Below, piece after piece: positions 13,201-20,186 of a stretch of 20,186 nucleotides of DNA. Each line of letters starts with the position of its first letter. Within the stretch, counting starts at the first letter, position 1. The notes beneath the pieces are model-generated. The model searched no databases. It saw nothing but the letters and a program-made list of their open reading frames with translations, and was not told the DNA's origin. Source of the DNA: Acidimicrobiaceae bacterium (GTDB lineage: Bacteria; Actinomycetota; Acidimicrobiia; Acidimicrobiales; Salinilacustritrichaceae); assembly GCA_003476595.1 (NCBI GenBank), contig DMTU01000239.1:7196-27381 (forward strand), given 5' to 3'. The translations under genes were made by a program, and so were the position numbers.

Positions 13201-14369
13201 TGGCCGTCACCTTCCGGTTCCCGAACGACCACCCGATCGATCTGATCGGCTTCGCCTGGTCGCCCCTGCTCGAGGCCGTGCTCTCGCTGCGCGCCGTCGT
13301 CCAGCCCAAGCGGACCCCGCAGCACCTGCCGTGGGCCCGTCGGGCGCGAGACCTCCCCGACGATCTCCTGGCCGAGCTGCGCCTGCTCTTCCGCGCCTTC
13401 GAACCGGGCGTCCCGAGCTCGTTCGAGGTCGGCCTCCACGGCGACAGCCCCACGTTCGAGGACGAGCTCGCCGCGTTCCGCGCCCTCGACCCCGCCGTGG
13501 TGGCGCACGACGTGGCGCTCGGCTGCGGGAGCTCGTGCACCCTGATGGACGAGTCCGATGCGCACGGCGTGGCCGCCCTGCACGACCCGGCGCTGCGCCG
13601 GCGGGTCCTGGATGCCGCCGACGAGAACCGCCACGGGGAGCTCGCCCGCCTCGCCTACGCCGATCCGGCCACCATCCAGCGCCGCTACGCGGATGCGCTG
13701 CGCCGGTACTGGGACGAGGCCTTCGCCGACGAGTGGCAGCGCATCCTGCCCCGCATCGAGGAGGAGGTCACCGTCGGCGCTCGCGCCCTCGTCACCGCCG
13801 GGGCGCCGGGACTCGTGCGCACGCTCCTGCCGGAGGGTCGATGGGACGCCGAGCAGCGAGCCATCGTGATCGCGAAGGACTGGGACGGCAGCTGCGACAT
13901 CGCCGAGCGCGGCGGCATGGTGTTCGTGCCCACGGTGTACGGCTGGCCCTGCGTCCTGGTCGAGCTGCAGCCCCCGTGGCCGGTGGCGGTCTTCCACCCC
14001 CTGCGGGACCTGCGGGCGCCGGCGCTGCCCCATGCCAGCGATCGGGAGATCGTGACGGGCTTCAGCGCGCTGGCGGACGAGACCCGGCTGCAGATCGCCC
14101 GCCTCGTCTCCGACGAGCCTCGGTCCACCAAGGAGCTCGCTGCGCTGCTCAGCCTGTCGGACTCCGCCGTCTCGCGGCACCTCAAGATCCTGGAGGCCGC
14201 CGGACTGGTCACCGGCCGGCGCGACGGCTACTTCGTCCTGTACGGCCTCGTGCCCGACCGGATCGACGTACTCGGTGGCGCGCTCCGGGGCAGCCTGGGG
14301 TTGGCCACCTCGACGAGCGGGAGCGTGCCCGCGCTCCCGGTCAGCGTGCCGCGCGCTCCCGGAGGCTGA
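13200..14369 (+). CDS. ArsR-family regulator with large N-terminal domain (DUF5937-like)
   Basis: This 389-aa protein has a long N-terminal domain of about 280 residues followed by an ArsR/SmtB winged helix (about 285-350). The winged helix reads LADETRLQIARLVSDEPRSTKELAALLSLSDSAVSRHLKILEAAGLV and is followed by a wing (RRDGYFVLYGL). The N-terminal part begins with FRFPNDHPIDLIGFAWSPLLEAVLSL, which I associate with DUF5937 sensors of actinobacterial ArsR proteins; this is from memory and moderately sure. No metal-binding Cys pair is in the HTH. The ATG at 13200 has AAGGA 11 nt upstream. It is followed after 28 nt by the hotdog gene, which has its own -10 box. The ligand is unknown. Confidence 0.85.
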   Translation: MAVTFRFPNDHPIDLIGFAWSPLLEAVLSLRAVVQPKRTPQHLPWARRARDLPDDLLAELRLLFRAFEPGVPSSFEVGLHGDSPTFEDELAAFRALDPAVVAHDVALGCGSSCTLMDESDAHGVAALHDPALRRRVLDAADENRHGELARLAYADPATIQRRYADALRRYWDEAFADEWQRILPRIEEEVTVGARALVTAGAPGLVRTLLPEGRWDAEQRAIVIAKDWDGSCDIAERGGMVFVPTVYGWPCVLVELQPPWPVAVFHPLRDLRAPALPHASDREIVTGFSALADETRLQIARLVSDEPRSTKELAALLSLSDSAVSRHLKILEAAGLVTGRRDGYFVLYGLVPDRIDVLGGALRGSLGLATSTSGSVPALPVSVPRAPGG

Positions 14370-14383
14370 GCCGACCGCACCGC

Positions 14384-14389
14384 TACCGT
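14384..14389 (+). promoter_or_regulatory. Likely -10 box of the hotdog gene
   Basis: TACCGT lies 8 nt before the ATG at 14398, matching the leaderless pattern of other genes in the window. It lies 15 nt past the stop of the ArsR-type gene. Confidence 0.4.
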
Positions 14390-14397
14390 CCCGCGCC

Positions 14398-15168
14398 ATG
14401 GCCTGGGAGCACGAGGTGGTCGCGTTCAACACCGCGACCGAGTCCACCAACCGCATGCACGACGACGCCGTCGCCGCCACGTTCGGGTTCCGGGGTGGGC
14501 TCGTGCCCGGCGTCGACGTCTGGGCGTACCTGACCCGCCCCTGCGTCGACCGCTGGGGTGTCGAGTTCCTCGAGCGCGGGACCATGGAGGCGCGGTTCCT
14601 GCTCCCGGTGTACGACGGCGAGGTCGTGGTCAGCCGCCTGGACGACGACGGCGCGCTCACCGCCACCGGACCGGACGGCACCGTGCGGGCGCAGGGTCGG
14701 GCGAGCGTCGGCGACCTCCCGTCCGTGCGGGACCTGGCGACCGCCGAGGTGCCCGATCCGGTGCCTCCGGTCGAGGCGGCGCTGCTCGCGCCCGGCACCG
14801 TGCTCGGCACGCTCCGCTTCCACCACCGGGCCGCCCCGGCGAGGCAGTACCTCGCCGACGTCCGGGAGGACAGCGACGTCTACGAGGGTGGTGCGATCGC
14901 CCATCCGGGGTTCCTCGCCCGCCAGGCGAACTACGTGCTGTCGAGCAGCGTGCGCCTCGGGCCGTGGATCCACGTCAGCACCCGGGCCCACCACCGGGGC
15001 ACGGTCCGCGACGGCGAGCTGGTCGAGGTGCGCGGCGTGGTCACCGACGAGCGGGAGCACAAGGGCCACCGCTTCGTGGACCTGGACGTCGAGGTCACCG
15101 CCGACGGCCGCCCGGTCTGGAGCGCGTCGCACACCGCGATCTGGCGCCCCCGCCAGGACCGGGCCTGA
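14398..15168 (+). CDS. Double-hotdog (MaoC-like) acyl dehydratase-type protein
   Basis: This 256-aa protein reads as two hotdog halves (about residues 1-110 and 140-250). The first half has STNRMHDDAVAATFGFRGGLVPGVDVWAYLT, with N18 and H21 in the place of the hydratase N-x-x-H motif and the usual GLVPG turn before the central helix. The second half (GAIAHPGFLARQANYVLSS) resembles a second hotdog helix without the catalytic pair. Such proteins hydrate or dehydrate enoyl-CoA thioesters, or bind CoA esters. Substrate cannot be told here. The ATG follows TACCGT by 8 nt. The next gene starts 5 nt after the stop, so the two are probably co-transcribed. Confidence 0.75.
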   Translation: MAWEHEVVAFNTATESTNRMHDDAVAATFGFRGGLVPGVDVWAYLTRPCVDRWGVEFLERGTMEARFLLPVYDGEVVVSRLDDDGALTATGPDGTVRAQGRASVGDLPSVRDLATAEVPDPVPPVEAALLAPGTVLGTLRFHHRAAPARQYLADVREDSDVYEGGAIAHPGFLARQANYVLSSSVRLGPWIHVSTRAHHRGTVRDGELVEVRGVVTDEREHKGHRFVDLDVEVTADGRPVWSASHTAIWRPRQDRA

Positions 15169-15173
15169 GGGTC

Positions 15174-15932
15174 GTGGATCGCCGGGACGAACGAACCGAT
15201 CGGCGCGTTCGTTCCACCTGGCGGCACCAACGGACCGATCGGCGCGTTCGTGCGGTGGGTCTGGCGGTGCTCCTGGTCGCGGTCGGGTGTGCCGGCGACG
15301 GTGACGTCGTCGAGCGAGCCGAGACCACGACCACGCGCCCGACGTCCACGGTGGCGGAGGCGACGACGACGACGTCCGCGCCCGACGGCCCGGTGGTGAT
15401 CGAGGTGCGCACCGAGCGTCGGGCGATGGCCGGCACCGAGAGCTTCGAGCAGGTCGTGCGGGACGCGCTCACCGACCCGAGGGGCTGGAGCCGGGCCGGC
15501 TTCGAGATCCGCTTCAGCGACGACGCCCCGAACGTGGTGCTCGTGGCCGAGGGCGACGAGGTCGATGCCCTCTGCGACCCCTACGACACCGGCGGCCGGT
15601 ACTCGTGCCAGATCGGCCCGGTCGTCGCGCTGAACGCCGACCGCTGGCGGGAGGCGACCGACACCTGGCCGGGGACGCTCGAGGAGTACCGCCAGATGCT
15701 CGTGAACCACGAGGTCGGCCACCTCCTCGGCCGCCACCACGCCCGCCCCGCCTGCCAGGAACCCGGTGCCCCGGCCGCGGTGATGTACCAGCAGTCGTCG
15801 GGGGTCGAGGGCTGCGCGCCGAACCCGTGGCCGCTGCCCTGGGAGATCGAGTGCGCGGCTCGCCACGACGAGCCGGTCGCCCCGCCCTACGAGCCCGACG
15901 CCACCGCCACCTGCGGCCCGGACGACGTGTGA
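15174..15932 (+). CDS. Metzincin-like exported protein (DUF3152-type, possible lipoprotein)
   Basis: This 252-aa protein has a basic N-terminal stretch and a hydrophobic segment (AVGLAVLLVAVGC, ending near residue 39). If processed there it would be a lipoprotein at C39, though Ala at -3 of the lipobox is weak. A Thr-rich spacer (about 50-70) leads to the catalytic domain. That domain has HEVGHLLGRHH, a full HExxHxxGxxH zinc motif (H179, E180, H183, H189), and a possible Met-turn (AVMYQQ, M204). Six cysteines fit disulfides. This matches the DUF3152 architecture of exported actinobacterial putative metalloproteases. The GTG start is 5 nt after the hotdog stop; the N-terminal 30 residues are encoded over a direct DNA repeat, so the true start is uncertain. 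Confidence 0.75.
   Translation: MDRRDERTDRRVRSTWRHQRTDRRVRAVGLAVLLVAVGCAGDGDVVERAETTTTRPTSTVAEATTTTSAPDGPVVIEVRTERRAMAGTESFEQVVRDALTDPRGWSRAGFEIRFSDDAPNVVLVAEGDEVDALCDPYDTGGRYSCQIGPVVALNADRWREATDTWPGTLEEYRQMLVNHEVGHLLGRHHARPACQEPGAPAAVMYQQSSGVEGCAPNPWPLPWEIECAARHDEPVAPPYEPDATATCGPDDV
15189..15251. repeat. 18-bp direct repeat carrying an inverted repeat
   Basis: ACCGATCGGCGCGTTCGT occurs at 15195-15212 and 15234-15251, 39 bp apart. The first copy lies in an 8-bp inverted repeat, GAACGAAC (15189-15196) and GTTCGTTC (15207-15214). The 39-bp offset is a multiple of 3, so both copies encode RTDRRVR in the frame of the DUF3152-type gene. The DNA could instead be a regulatory site ahead of a shorter gene. 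Confidence 0.7.
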
Positions 15933-15946
15933 CCGTCCCCTCAGGG

Positions 15947-15996
15947 GTTCTGGCCTACCGATTCCCCCGCATGCGAGGGGATCCGTAGGCCAGAAC
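15947..15996. terminator. Long bidirectional hairpin between convergent genes
   Basis: GTTCTGGCCTAC (15947-15958) is the exact reverse complement of GTAGGCCAGAAC (15985-15996). Inner pairs include GAT/ATC and CCCC/GGGG around a CGCATGCG core. It lies between the stop of the DUF3152-type gene (15932) and that of the XRE gene (16000) and can terminate both. There is no U-tract. Confidence 0.75.
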
Positions 15997-15999
15997 GGG

Positions 16000-16791
16000 T
16001 CAGTGGGTGGCGCGGAGGTGGGCGTCGGCAGCGTCGTCGGCGGGGAAGAACAGCTCCACGGCCAGCTCGTCGATGGTGACGTCCCGGGGCGTCCCGAAGG
16101 TGGTGAGCGTGGTGAACAGCGAGACGTCGGTGCCGTCCATGTCGAGCACGAGGGGCAGGAGCAGCGGCGGGTCGACCTCGACCGGGGCGTCCGGGAGCGC
16201 GGCGATGTTCGGGTACGACCGCACCTCGGCGGCGATCTCGGTGAGCCGTCGATCGCCGGTGAGGCGCACGGCGCGGTCGATCTGGTGGAGCAGGTGGCCG
16301 GCCCACTCCGCCAGGTTGCGGGTGCGGGCGGCCAGGCCCTCGGGGTGCAGAGAGATCCGGAAGATGTTCAGCGGTGGGCCGAGGAGGTGGTCGGGCACGC
16401 CCTCGGTCAGGGCGAGGGCCGAGGCGTTGGCCAGCACGACGTCCCACTGCCGGTCGATCACCACGCCCGGGTACGGGTCGTGGGCGTCGAGCATGCGCTG
16501 CAGGGAGGTACGGACCCGAGCCATCGAGTCGTCGTCCAGCGGCGTCTCGGCGTACCTGGGGGCGTAGCCGGCTGCCAGCAGCAGCGCGTTCTGCTCGCGC
16601 AGCGGGACCTCGAGGTTGCGGGCGACGGCCAGCACCATCTCCGGGCTGGGCCGGGAGCGACCGGTCTCCACGAAGCTGAGGTGGCGGGGGGAGACGCCGA
16701 CGTCGTGGGCCAGGTCCATCTGGCTGCGGCGCCGGCGCTGCCGCCAGTCACGGAGCAGGTCGCCGACGGGGACGGTGGCGGCGCTGGCCAT
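16000..16791 (-). CDS. XRE-family regulator with MmyB-like ligand domain
   Basis: This 263-aa protein has an N-terminal XRE HTH (about residues 10-66, DLLRDWRQRRRRSQMDLAHDVGVSPRHLSFVETGRSRPS). A C-terminal domain of about 170 residues follows, containing NIFRISLHPEGL and DGTDVSLFTTLTTFGTPRDVTIDELAVELFFPADD. This matches the MmyB-like sensor domain of actinobacterial XRE proteins, thought to bind fatty-acid-like ligands. The ATG at 16791 is preferred because TACGGT lies 6 nt upstream, giving a leaderless mRNA; an ATG 9 codons earlier would lie upstream of the -10. It is divergent from the small membrane protein gene at 16900, and relatives often control a neighbouring gene of this kind. Family confidence is high; the target is inferred. 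Confidence 0.92.
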   Translation of the reverse strand: MASAATVPVGDLLRDWRQRRRRSQMDLAHDVGVSPRHLSFVETGRSRPSPEMVLAVARNLEVPLREQNALLLAAGYAPRYAETPLDDDSMARVRTSLQRMLDAHDPYPGVVIDRQWDVVLANASALALTEGVPDHLLGPPLNIFRISLHPEGLAARTRNLAEWAGHLLHQIDRAVRLTGDRRLTEIAAEVRSYPNIAALPDAPVEVDPPLLLPLVLDMDGTDVSLFTTLTTFGTPRDVTIDELAVELFFPADDAADAHLRATH

Positions 16792-16797
16792 GGCCGA

Positions 16798-16803
16798 ACC
16801 GTA
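16798..16803 (-). promoter_or_regulatory. Likely -10 box of the XRE gene
   Basis: TACGGT on the minus strand lies 6 nt before the ATG, the same sequence and spacing as at the HTH gene at 8421. The -35 equivalent (TGGCGA, 17-nt spacer) is poor. Confidence 0.5.
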
Positions 16804-16899
16804 CGGGTGGCCGGTCATGGTCGCCATTACCTCAGAGGGAATCGCCGGGCCTCCCGGTTCCGCCGACGATGGCGCCATCGCATCCATCGAGGAGGACCC

Positions 16900-17319
16900 A
16901 TGACCACCATCACCGCTCCACCCACCACGACCACGTCGGCGCCGGCCGTCCAGCGGCTGCGCACCGTGCTGCGCGTCAACGCCGCCACGTCGTTGGTCGC
17001 GGGCACCGTCGGCCTCCTGGCCACCGACAGCGTCGTCGACGAGCTCGGCGTGCAGAGCGCGGGCTGGACCCGGCTGATCTCTGCCGGGCTCGTGCTCTTC
17101 GCCATCGACGTGGTGCTCGGCGCGCGCTCCGCTCGCCACCTGGCCAACACCGCGCTGCTCACGTCCGTCCTCGACCTGGCCTGGGTCGTCGCGACCGTGG
17201 CCGTGCTGGCGACCGTCGGGCTGACGGGCCCCGGCCGGTTCCTGGCGGTCGTGCTGGGGTTCGCCGTCCTCGACTTCGCCGTCCTGCAGCTGTGGCTCCG
17301 GGGCCGCATGCCCCGCTGA
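16900..17319 (+). CDS. Small four-helix membrane protein
   Basis: This 139-aa protein has a Thr-rich start (MTTITAPPTTTTSAP), then a basic stretch (RLRTVLRVN) and about four hydrophobic helices (roughly residues 30-45, 58-75, 83-105, 108-130), ending in WLRGRMPR. The ATG at 16900 has AGGAGG 4 nt upstream, a strong ribosome site. No catalytic motif or cofactor site is visible, and it resembles uncharacterised actinobacterial membrane proteins of this size. It lies divergent from the XRE/MmyB-like gene with 108 nt between starts, the arrangement expected if that regulator controls it. The next gene follows after 114 nt, in which the only item is a CTGGTCC/GGACCAG inverted repeat. Confidence 0.8.
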   Translation: MTTITAPPTTTTSAPAVQRLRTVLRVNAATSLVAGTVGLLATDSVVDELGVQSAGWTRLISAGLVLFAIDVVLGARSARHLANTALLTSVLDLAWVVATVAVLATVGLTGPGRFLAVVLGFAVLDFAVLQLWLRGRMPR

Positions 17320-17390
17320 CCGGCCAGCGCGCGACAGGGGAACTGCCAGAACGAGAAGGGGCTGACCTGGAAACGGGCGTTGCCATGGCC

Positions 17391-17421
17391 TACCGTCTGG
17401 TCCGCAACACCGGGGGACCAG
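17391..17421 (+). promoter_or_regulatory. -10-like box and inverted repeat before the kinase-like gene
   Basis: TACCGT (17391-17396) is followed directly by CTGGTCC (17397-17403) and GGACCAG (17415-17421), a 7-bp inverted repeat ending just before the ribosome-site purines of the next gene. It could be an operator or a hairpin that affects ribosome access. No good -35 is seen. Confidence 0.35.
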
Positions 17422-17433
17422 GGGGAACTGGAC

Positions 17434-18522
17434 GTGTCCGACATCCGCAGCGAGCCGTCGCAGGTCGACGCGCCGTGGCTCACCGATGCGCTCGAGGAGG
17501 CCGGCGTGGCCCGGGGCGCCAAGGTGCTCGACGTCGAGTACGCCGGCGACATCGGCACCGGCCAGACCGGTCGCAACGCCCGCTTCCACCTCACCTGGGA
17601 CGACGGCGAGGGACGGCCCGAGACGCTGGTCGGCAAGTTCCCGTCGGCCGACGAGAACGCTCGGGTCTCGGCCTTCGCCAACGGCACGTACCTGAAGGAG
17701 TGGCTCTTCTACAGCGAGGTCAAGTCCACCGTCGGCATCCGCACGCCGGAGTGCCACGTGGCCCGCTTCGATGCCGACGCCCAGGCCTTCGTGCTCCTGA
17801 TGGAGGACCTGGCCACCTGCTGCCAGGGCGACCAGCTCGACGGGCTCAGCGCCGACCAGCTCGCCCTCGCGGTCGAGCAGGCCGTGGCGCTCCACGCCCC
17901 CCGCTGGGGCGACCCCTCGCTCGAGACCTTCCTCAGCAACGGCACCCCGCCGCCCACGGTGGAGCAGGCGGCGATGTTGGCCCAGATGATGTACGGGGCC
18001 ACCCTCCCGGGCTTCCTCGACCGCCTCGGTGACCGGCTCGACCCCGACATCGCCGAGCTGGCCTCCGCCTTCGGCGACAAGGTCGGCGCGTGGGTCACCG
18101 GCACCGAGACCCCGCCCACGGTCATCCACCTCGACTTCCGGGCCGACAACTTCCTGTTCGGCGAGACCGCCGATGCCCCGCCGCTGGTCGTGTGCGACTG
18201 GCAGACCATCAGCGCCGGGCCGGCGATGAGCGACATCGCCTACGTCATCAGCGGGAGCCACCCCGATGCGGGTGACCGCGCGGCGGTCGAGGGCGACCTG
18301 GTCGAGGAGTACCGCCGCCAGCTCAACGCCGCCGGCGTCACCTACGGCGCCGACGACTGCTGGCGGGACTACCGCCTCGGCAGCCTCTGGGGGATGGTCA
18401 TCACCGTCATCGCCACCGTGTCGGCGGCCCAGACGGAGCGGGGTGACGACATGCTCACCGCCATGGCCCAGCGCCACGGGCGTCAGGCGCTCGACCTCGA
18501 CGCCCTCGCGCTGCTCGGCTGA
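17434..18522 (+). CDS. Aminoglycoside-phosphotransferase-like small-molecule kinase
   Basis: This 362-aa soluble protein has a kinase-like fold of the APH/choline kinase/EcKL group. The N-lobe lysine is probably K68 (TLVGKFP). The catalytic loop is VIHLDFRADNFLFG (H232, D234, N239), and the metal-binding aspartate is D255 in VVCDWQTIS. GPAMSDIAYVI follows, as usual. The segment LMEDLA (about 122-127) matches the hinge region of this family. Members phosphorylate hydroxyl groups of small molecules; the substrate here is unknown, and the name need not mean antibiotic resistance. The GTG start has a GGGGG tract 8 nt upstream. The next gene starts 11 nt after its stop in the same direction and may share its transcript. 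Confidence 0.88.
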   Translation: MSDIRSEPSQVDAPWLTDALEEAGVARGAKVLDVEYAGDIGTGQTGRNARFHLTWDDGEGRPETLVGKFPSADENARVSAFANGTYLKEWLFYSEVKSTVGIRTPECHVARFDADAQAFVLLMEDLATCCQGDQLDGLSADQLALAVEQAVALHAPRWGDPSLETFLSNGTPPPTVEQAAMLAQMMYGATLPGFLDRLGDRLDPDIAELASAFGDKVGAWVTGTETPPTVIHLDFRADNFLFGETADAPPLVVCDWQTISAGPAMSDIAYVISGSHPDAGDRAAVEGDLVEEYRRQLNAAGVTYGADDCWRDYRLGSLWGMVITVIATVSAAQTERGDDMLTAMAQRHGRQALDLDALALLG

Positions 18523-18533
18523 GGGCCCGGATC

Positions 18534-19727
18534 GTGGCCGCTGACGGAGGGCGCCGCTGGCTCCTCGCCGTCGCGGTCGCTGCCCTGCCCCTCGGGCTCT
18601 GGCTGCTCGGCGGCCACGCCGGCGTGCACGCGGCCCGCAGCATGCTCGTGCCCGGGGCCGGCGTGGCCGAGGCCGCGCCCGTCCTCGCCGTCGGGTTCGG
18701 CGTCCTCGCCGTGGCGGCCACCGTGGCGTGGCTGCGCTGGGGCACCGACTGGGCCCTGGTCCTCGTGGTCGTCACCGCCATGGCCGCGTCGGCGGCGTGG
18801 GGCAGCGCCGAGCACGGCGCCGACACCGTGCAGCGAGCGGCGCACGAGTTCCCCCTGGTGATCGTGGTCGCCGCTGCGCTCGGCTGCGCTCGGGCGACCC
18901 TCGGCGGCATCCCCGGCTTCGGCTGGGTCGCCGGCCGCCGGGTGCACGAGGAGCACGTGACCGACCTCGCCGACCTCCCGCCCGTCGACCGGTGCCGAGC
19001 GGTGGCCGTCGCTGCCCTCGCCGGTGGCGTGACCGCCGAGCACCGGGCCGCGCTCGCCGCGCCCGACATCGCTCAGCGGTCGGCGCGCATCGGGCTCGCC
19101 GCCCGCGCCCGTCGGGGCGGCGATCCGTTCCGGGTCGACCACGCGCCGGCCCGTGCCGCCCTCGCCCTCACCGGCGGCCTGGACGCCGCCGCCACCGAGC
19201 GCCTCGTCGCCGACGCCCGCCGCAACCCGCTCGGCGTGCCGGCCAGCGAGCCGACGTGGGTGCGCACCCTCGACGGAACCCTCGCCGCCCTCGCCCTCGA
19301 CCGCCTCGGCGACGACGTCGGACCCCGTCGATGGGCCTCGGCGCTCCACGGCCCCCTCGCGACCCGCCGCGGCCACCGGCCGTCGTGGTGGTGGACGCCG
19401 CTCGGCGTGTCCGCCGGCCGCTGCCTCGACTGGGAGCACGCCGCCGCCACCGCCCTCGCCCACGAGCAGGGCTGGATCGACGACGCTGACTGGACCCACC
19501 TCCGCCGCCGGGTGCTCGGCGCCGCCGCCCGGGGCAGCCGCCGCCGCGACGACGAGCGCCTGATCGCCGCCGGCCGGATGTGGCTCGCCCTGGTCGACGA
19601 CCCGGCCGCCGAGCGCATCGTGTCCCGCCCCACCGTCCGCCACGACCCGCTGGCCGTCGCCCTGGACGTCCACGCCCGCCACCTGCGCGCCGCCCGCGCC
19701 CCGGTCCCCGTCGGAGGTACCCCATGA
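18534..19727 (+). CDS. Membrane protein with SMLVPGAG motif and C-terminal soluble domain
   Basis: This 397-aa protein has about four hydrophobic segments in the first 120 residues (about 9-28, 48-66, 72-90, 107-118) and a soluble Arg-, Ala- and Asp-rich region of about 270 residues. A motif SMLVPGAG (36-43) sits just after the first helix. The soluble part is helical and contains PSWWWTPLGVSAGRCLDWEHAAATALAHEQGW and WTHLRRRVLGAAARG, with no enzyme motif I recognise. The start is the GTG at 18534, 11 nt after the kinase-like gene. The stop overlaps the next gene's ATG (ATGA, 19724-19727). The following protein has the same helix layout and motif, so the two probably work together or form a complex. 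Confidence 0.75.
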   Translation: MAADGGRRWLLAVAVAALPLGLWLLGGHAGVHAARSMLVPGAGVAEAAPVLAVGFGVLAVAATVAWLRWGTDWALVLVVVTAMAASAAWGSAEHGADTVQRAAHEFPLVIVVAAALGCARATLGGIPGFGWVAGRRVHEEHVTDLADLPPVDRCRAVAVAALAGGVTAEHRAALAAPDIAQRSARIGLAARARRGGDPFRVDHAPARAALALTGGLDAAATERLVADARRNPLGVPASEPTWVRTLDGTLAALALDRLGDDVGPRRWASALHGPLATRRGHRPSWWWTPLGVSAGRCLDWEHAAATALAHEQGWIDDADWTHLRRRVLGAAARGSRRRDDERLIAAGRMWLALVDDPAAERIVSRPTVRHDPLAVALDVHARHLRAARAPVPVGGTP

Positions 19728-20186
19728 CCGCAGTCGCCACCGAGCGCGTCGAACCAGCCGAGCCGTCCGCGCTGCCGCTGCTGCCCGAGGAACCCCGCCG
19801 GGCCGGTCCCGTCACCCGCCGGCTCCTCGCCCGCACGGCCGCCGTGCTGGCCGCCCTCGAGGTCGGTGCCGTGGCGCTGCTGCTCGCGGGCGGCCCGACC
19901 GCGGAGGTCGTCGGCTCGTCGATGATCGTCCCCGGCGGCGGCCTGCTCCACACCGGCCGGCCCGTGCTGTTCGCCCTCACCGCCGCGCTGGTCGTGCTGT
20001 GCATCGTGCTGTGGTGGGCCATGAGCCTGGCGTGGGGCATCCCGGCGGTCTGGCTGGTCAGCGGCATCGCGGCCGTCGCCCTCGACGACGGCACCCGCTG
20101 GGGCTGGGCCGTGCCCGTGGACTTCGCGATCGCGGCGACCTGCATCGGCGCCGCGGCGTGGTCGTTCGAGCGCCGCTTCCGCACCA
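19724..20186 (+). CDS. Membrane protein paralogous to its upstream neighbour, 3' end outside window
   Basis: The first 154 residues are present. An acidic/Pro-rich cytoplasmic start (about 1-30) leads to hydrophobic helices at about 38-56, 80-98, 102-120 and 128-147. SMIVPGGG (66-73) sits after the first helix, where the neighbour has SMLVPGAG. Spacing of the later helices and the small/aromatic residue pattern (WWAMSLAWG here, WLRWGTDWA there) also agree. The start ATG overlaps the previous stop and has GGAGGTA 4 nt upstream. No stop occurs before the window edge. Function unknown; the frame runs into a basic WSFERRFRT at the edge, as at a membrane-cytosol boundary. Confidence 0.85.
   Translation, partial: MTAVATERVEPAEPSALPLLPEEPRRAGPVTRRLLARTAAVLAALEVGAVALLLAGGPTAEVVGSSMIVPGGGLLHTGRPVLFALTAALVVLCIVLWWAMSLAWGIPAVWLVSGIAAVALDDGTRWGWAVPVDFAIAATCIGAAAWSFERRFRT

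Noticed and set aside
17434..18522. Reading the kinase-like gene as an antibiotic-resistance determinant
   Set aside because: It has the shared HxDxxxxN and Asp motifs of a broad kinase-like family. Nothing points to an aminoglycoside substrate.
1..20186. CRISPR array, rRNA, phage structural genes or plasmid origin
   Set aside because: I looked for regularly spaced repeats, rRNA-like stretches and phage or replication motifs and saw none.

Overview
The window is GC-rich, with dense short-gap coding, many GTG starts and several genes that appear leaderless. The left end carries the FHA / PP2C phosphatase / SEDS / class B PBP gene string beside a tRNA-Leu(CAG), an arrangement known from Mycobacterium and other Actinobacteria. 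I infer a chromosomal segment from an actinobacterium, possibly an Acidimicrobiia-like lineage. The lineage guess is from gene style only.

Region 1 (1-5343) is core. On the minus strand, read from right to left, it holds fhaA, fhaB, pstP, a rodA/ftsW-type gene and pbpA (cut by the left edge just after its KTG motif). Every junction is a 1-nt gap or a 4-nt stop/start overlap, so this is one translationally coupled operon for phospho-regulated cell-wall growth. The plus-strand tRNA-Leu(CAG) lies just upstream.

Region 2 (5344-10937) looks accessory. Directly behind the tRNA is a three-gene module. A 622-aa DDE/YREK transposase-like protein and a tyrosine-recombinase-like protein that has lost most of its catalytic residues form a minus-strand pair overlapping by GTGA. 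A small HTH gene faces them divergently. The shared intergenic control region has two related palindromes exactly 30 bp apart that overlap both promoters. Beyond it lie four small, mostly unrecognised genes: a sigma-like HTH protein, a membrane-anchored protein, a 96-aa protein and a Cys-rich ribbon protein. I found no duplicated tRNA end or terminal inverted repeats, so the borders of any mobile element remain undefined.

Region 3 (10938-13122) is a coupled tryptophan 2,3-dioxygenase / kynureninase operon for tryptophan degradation to anthranilate, followed by a convergent 69-aa protein gene. Region 4 (13200-15932) holds an ArsR-type regulator with a large N-terminal domain, a double-hotdog (MaoC-like) protein and a metzincin-like (HExxHxxGxxH) secreted or lipid-anchored protein. 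A strong hairpin at 15947-15996 separates it from the next block. Region 5 (16000-20186) has an XRE/MmyB-like regulator divergent from a small four-helix membrane protein, then an aminoglycoside-phosphotransferase-like kinase. It ends with two coupled membrane proteins that share an SM[LI]VPGxG motif; the second runs off the right edge.

The most interesting item is the DDE-like / degenerate-recombinase / HTH module with its shared operator region. Assignments rest on reading motifs by eye; no database search or alignment program was run.
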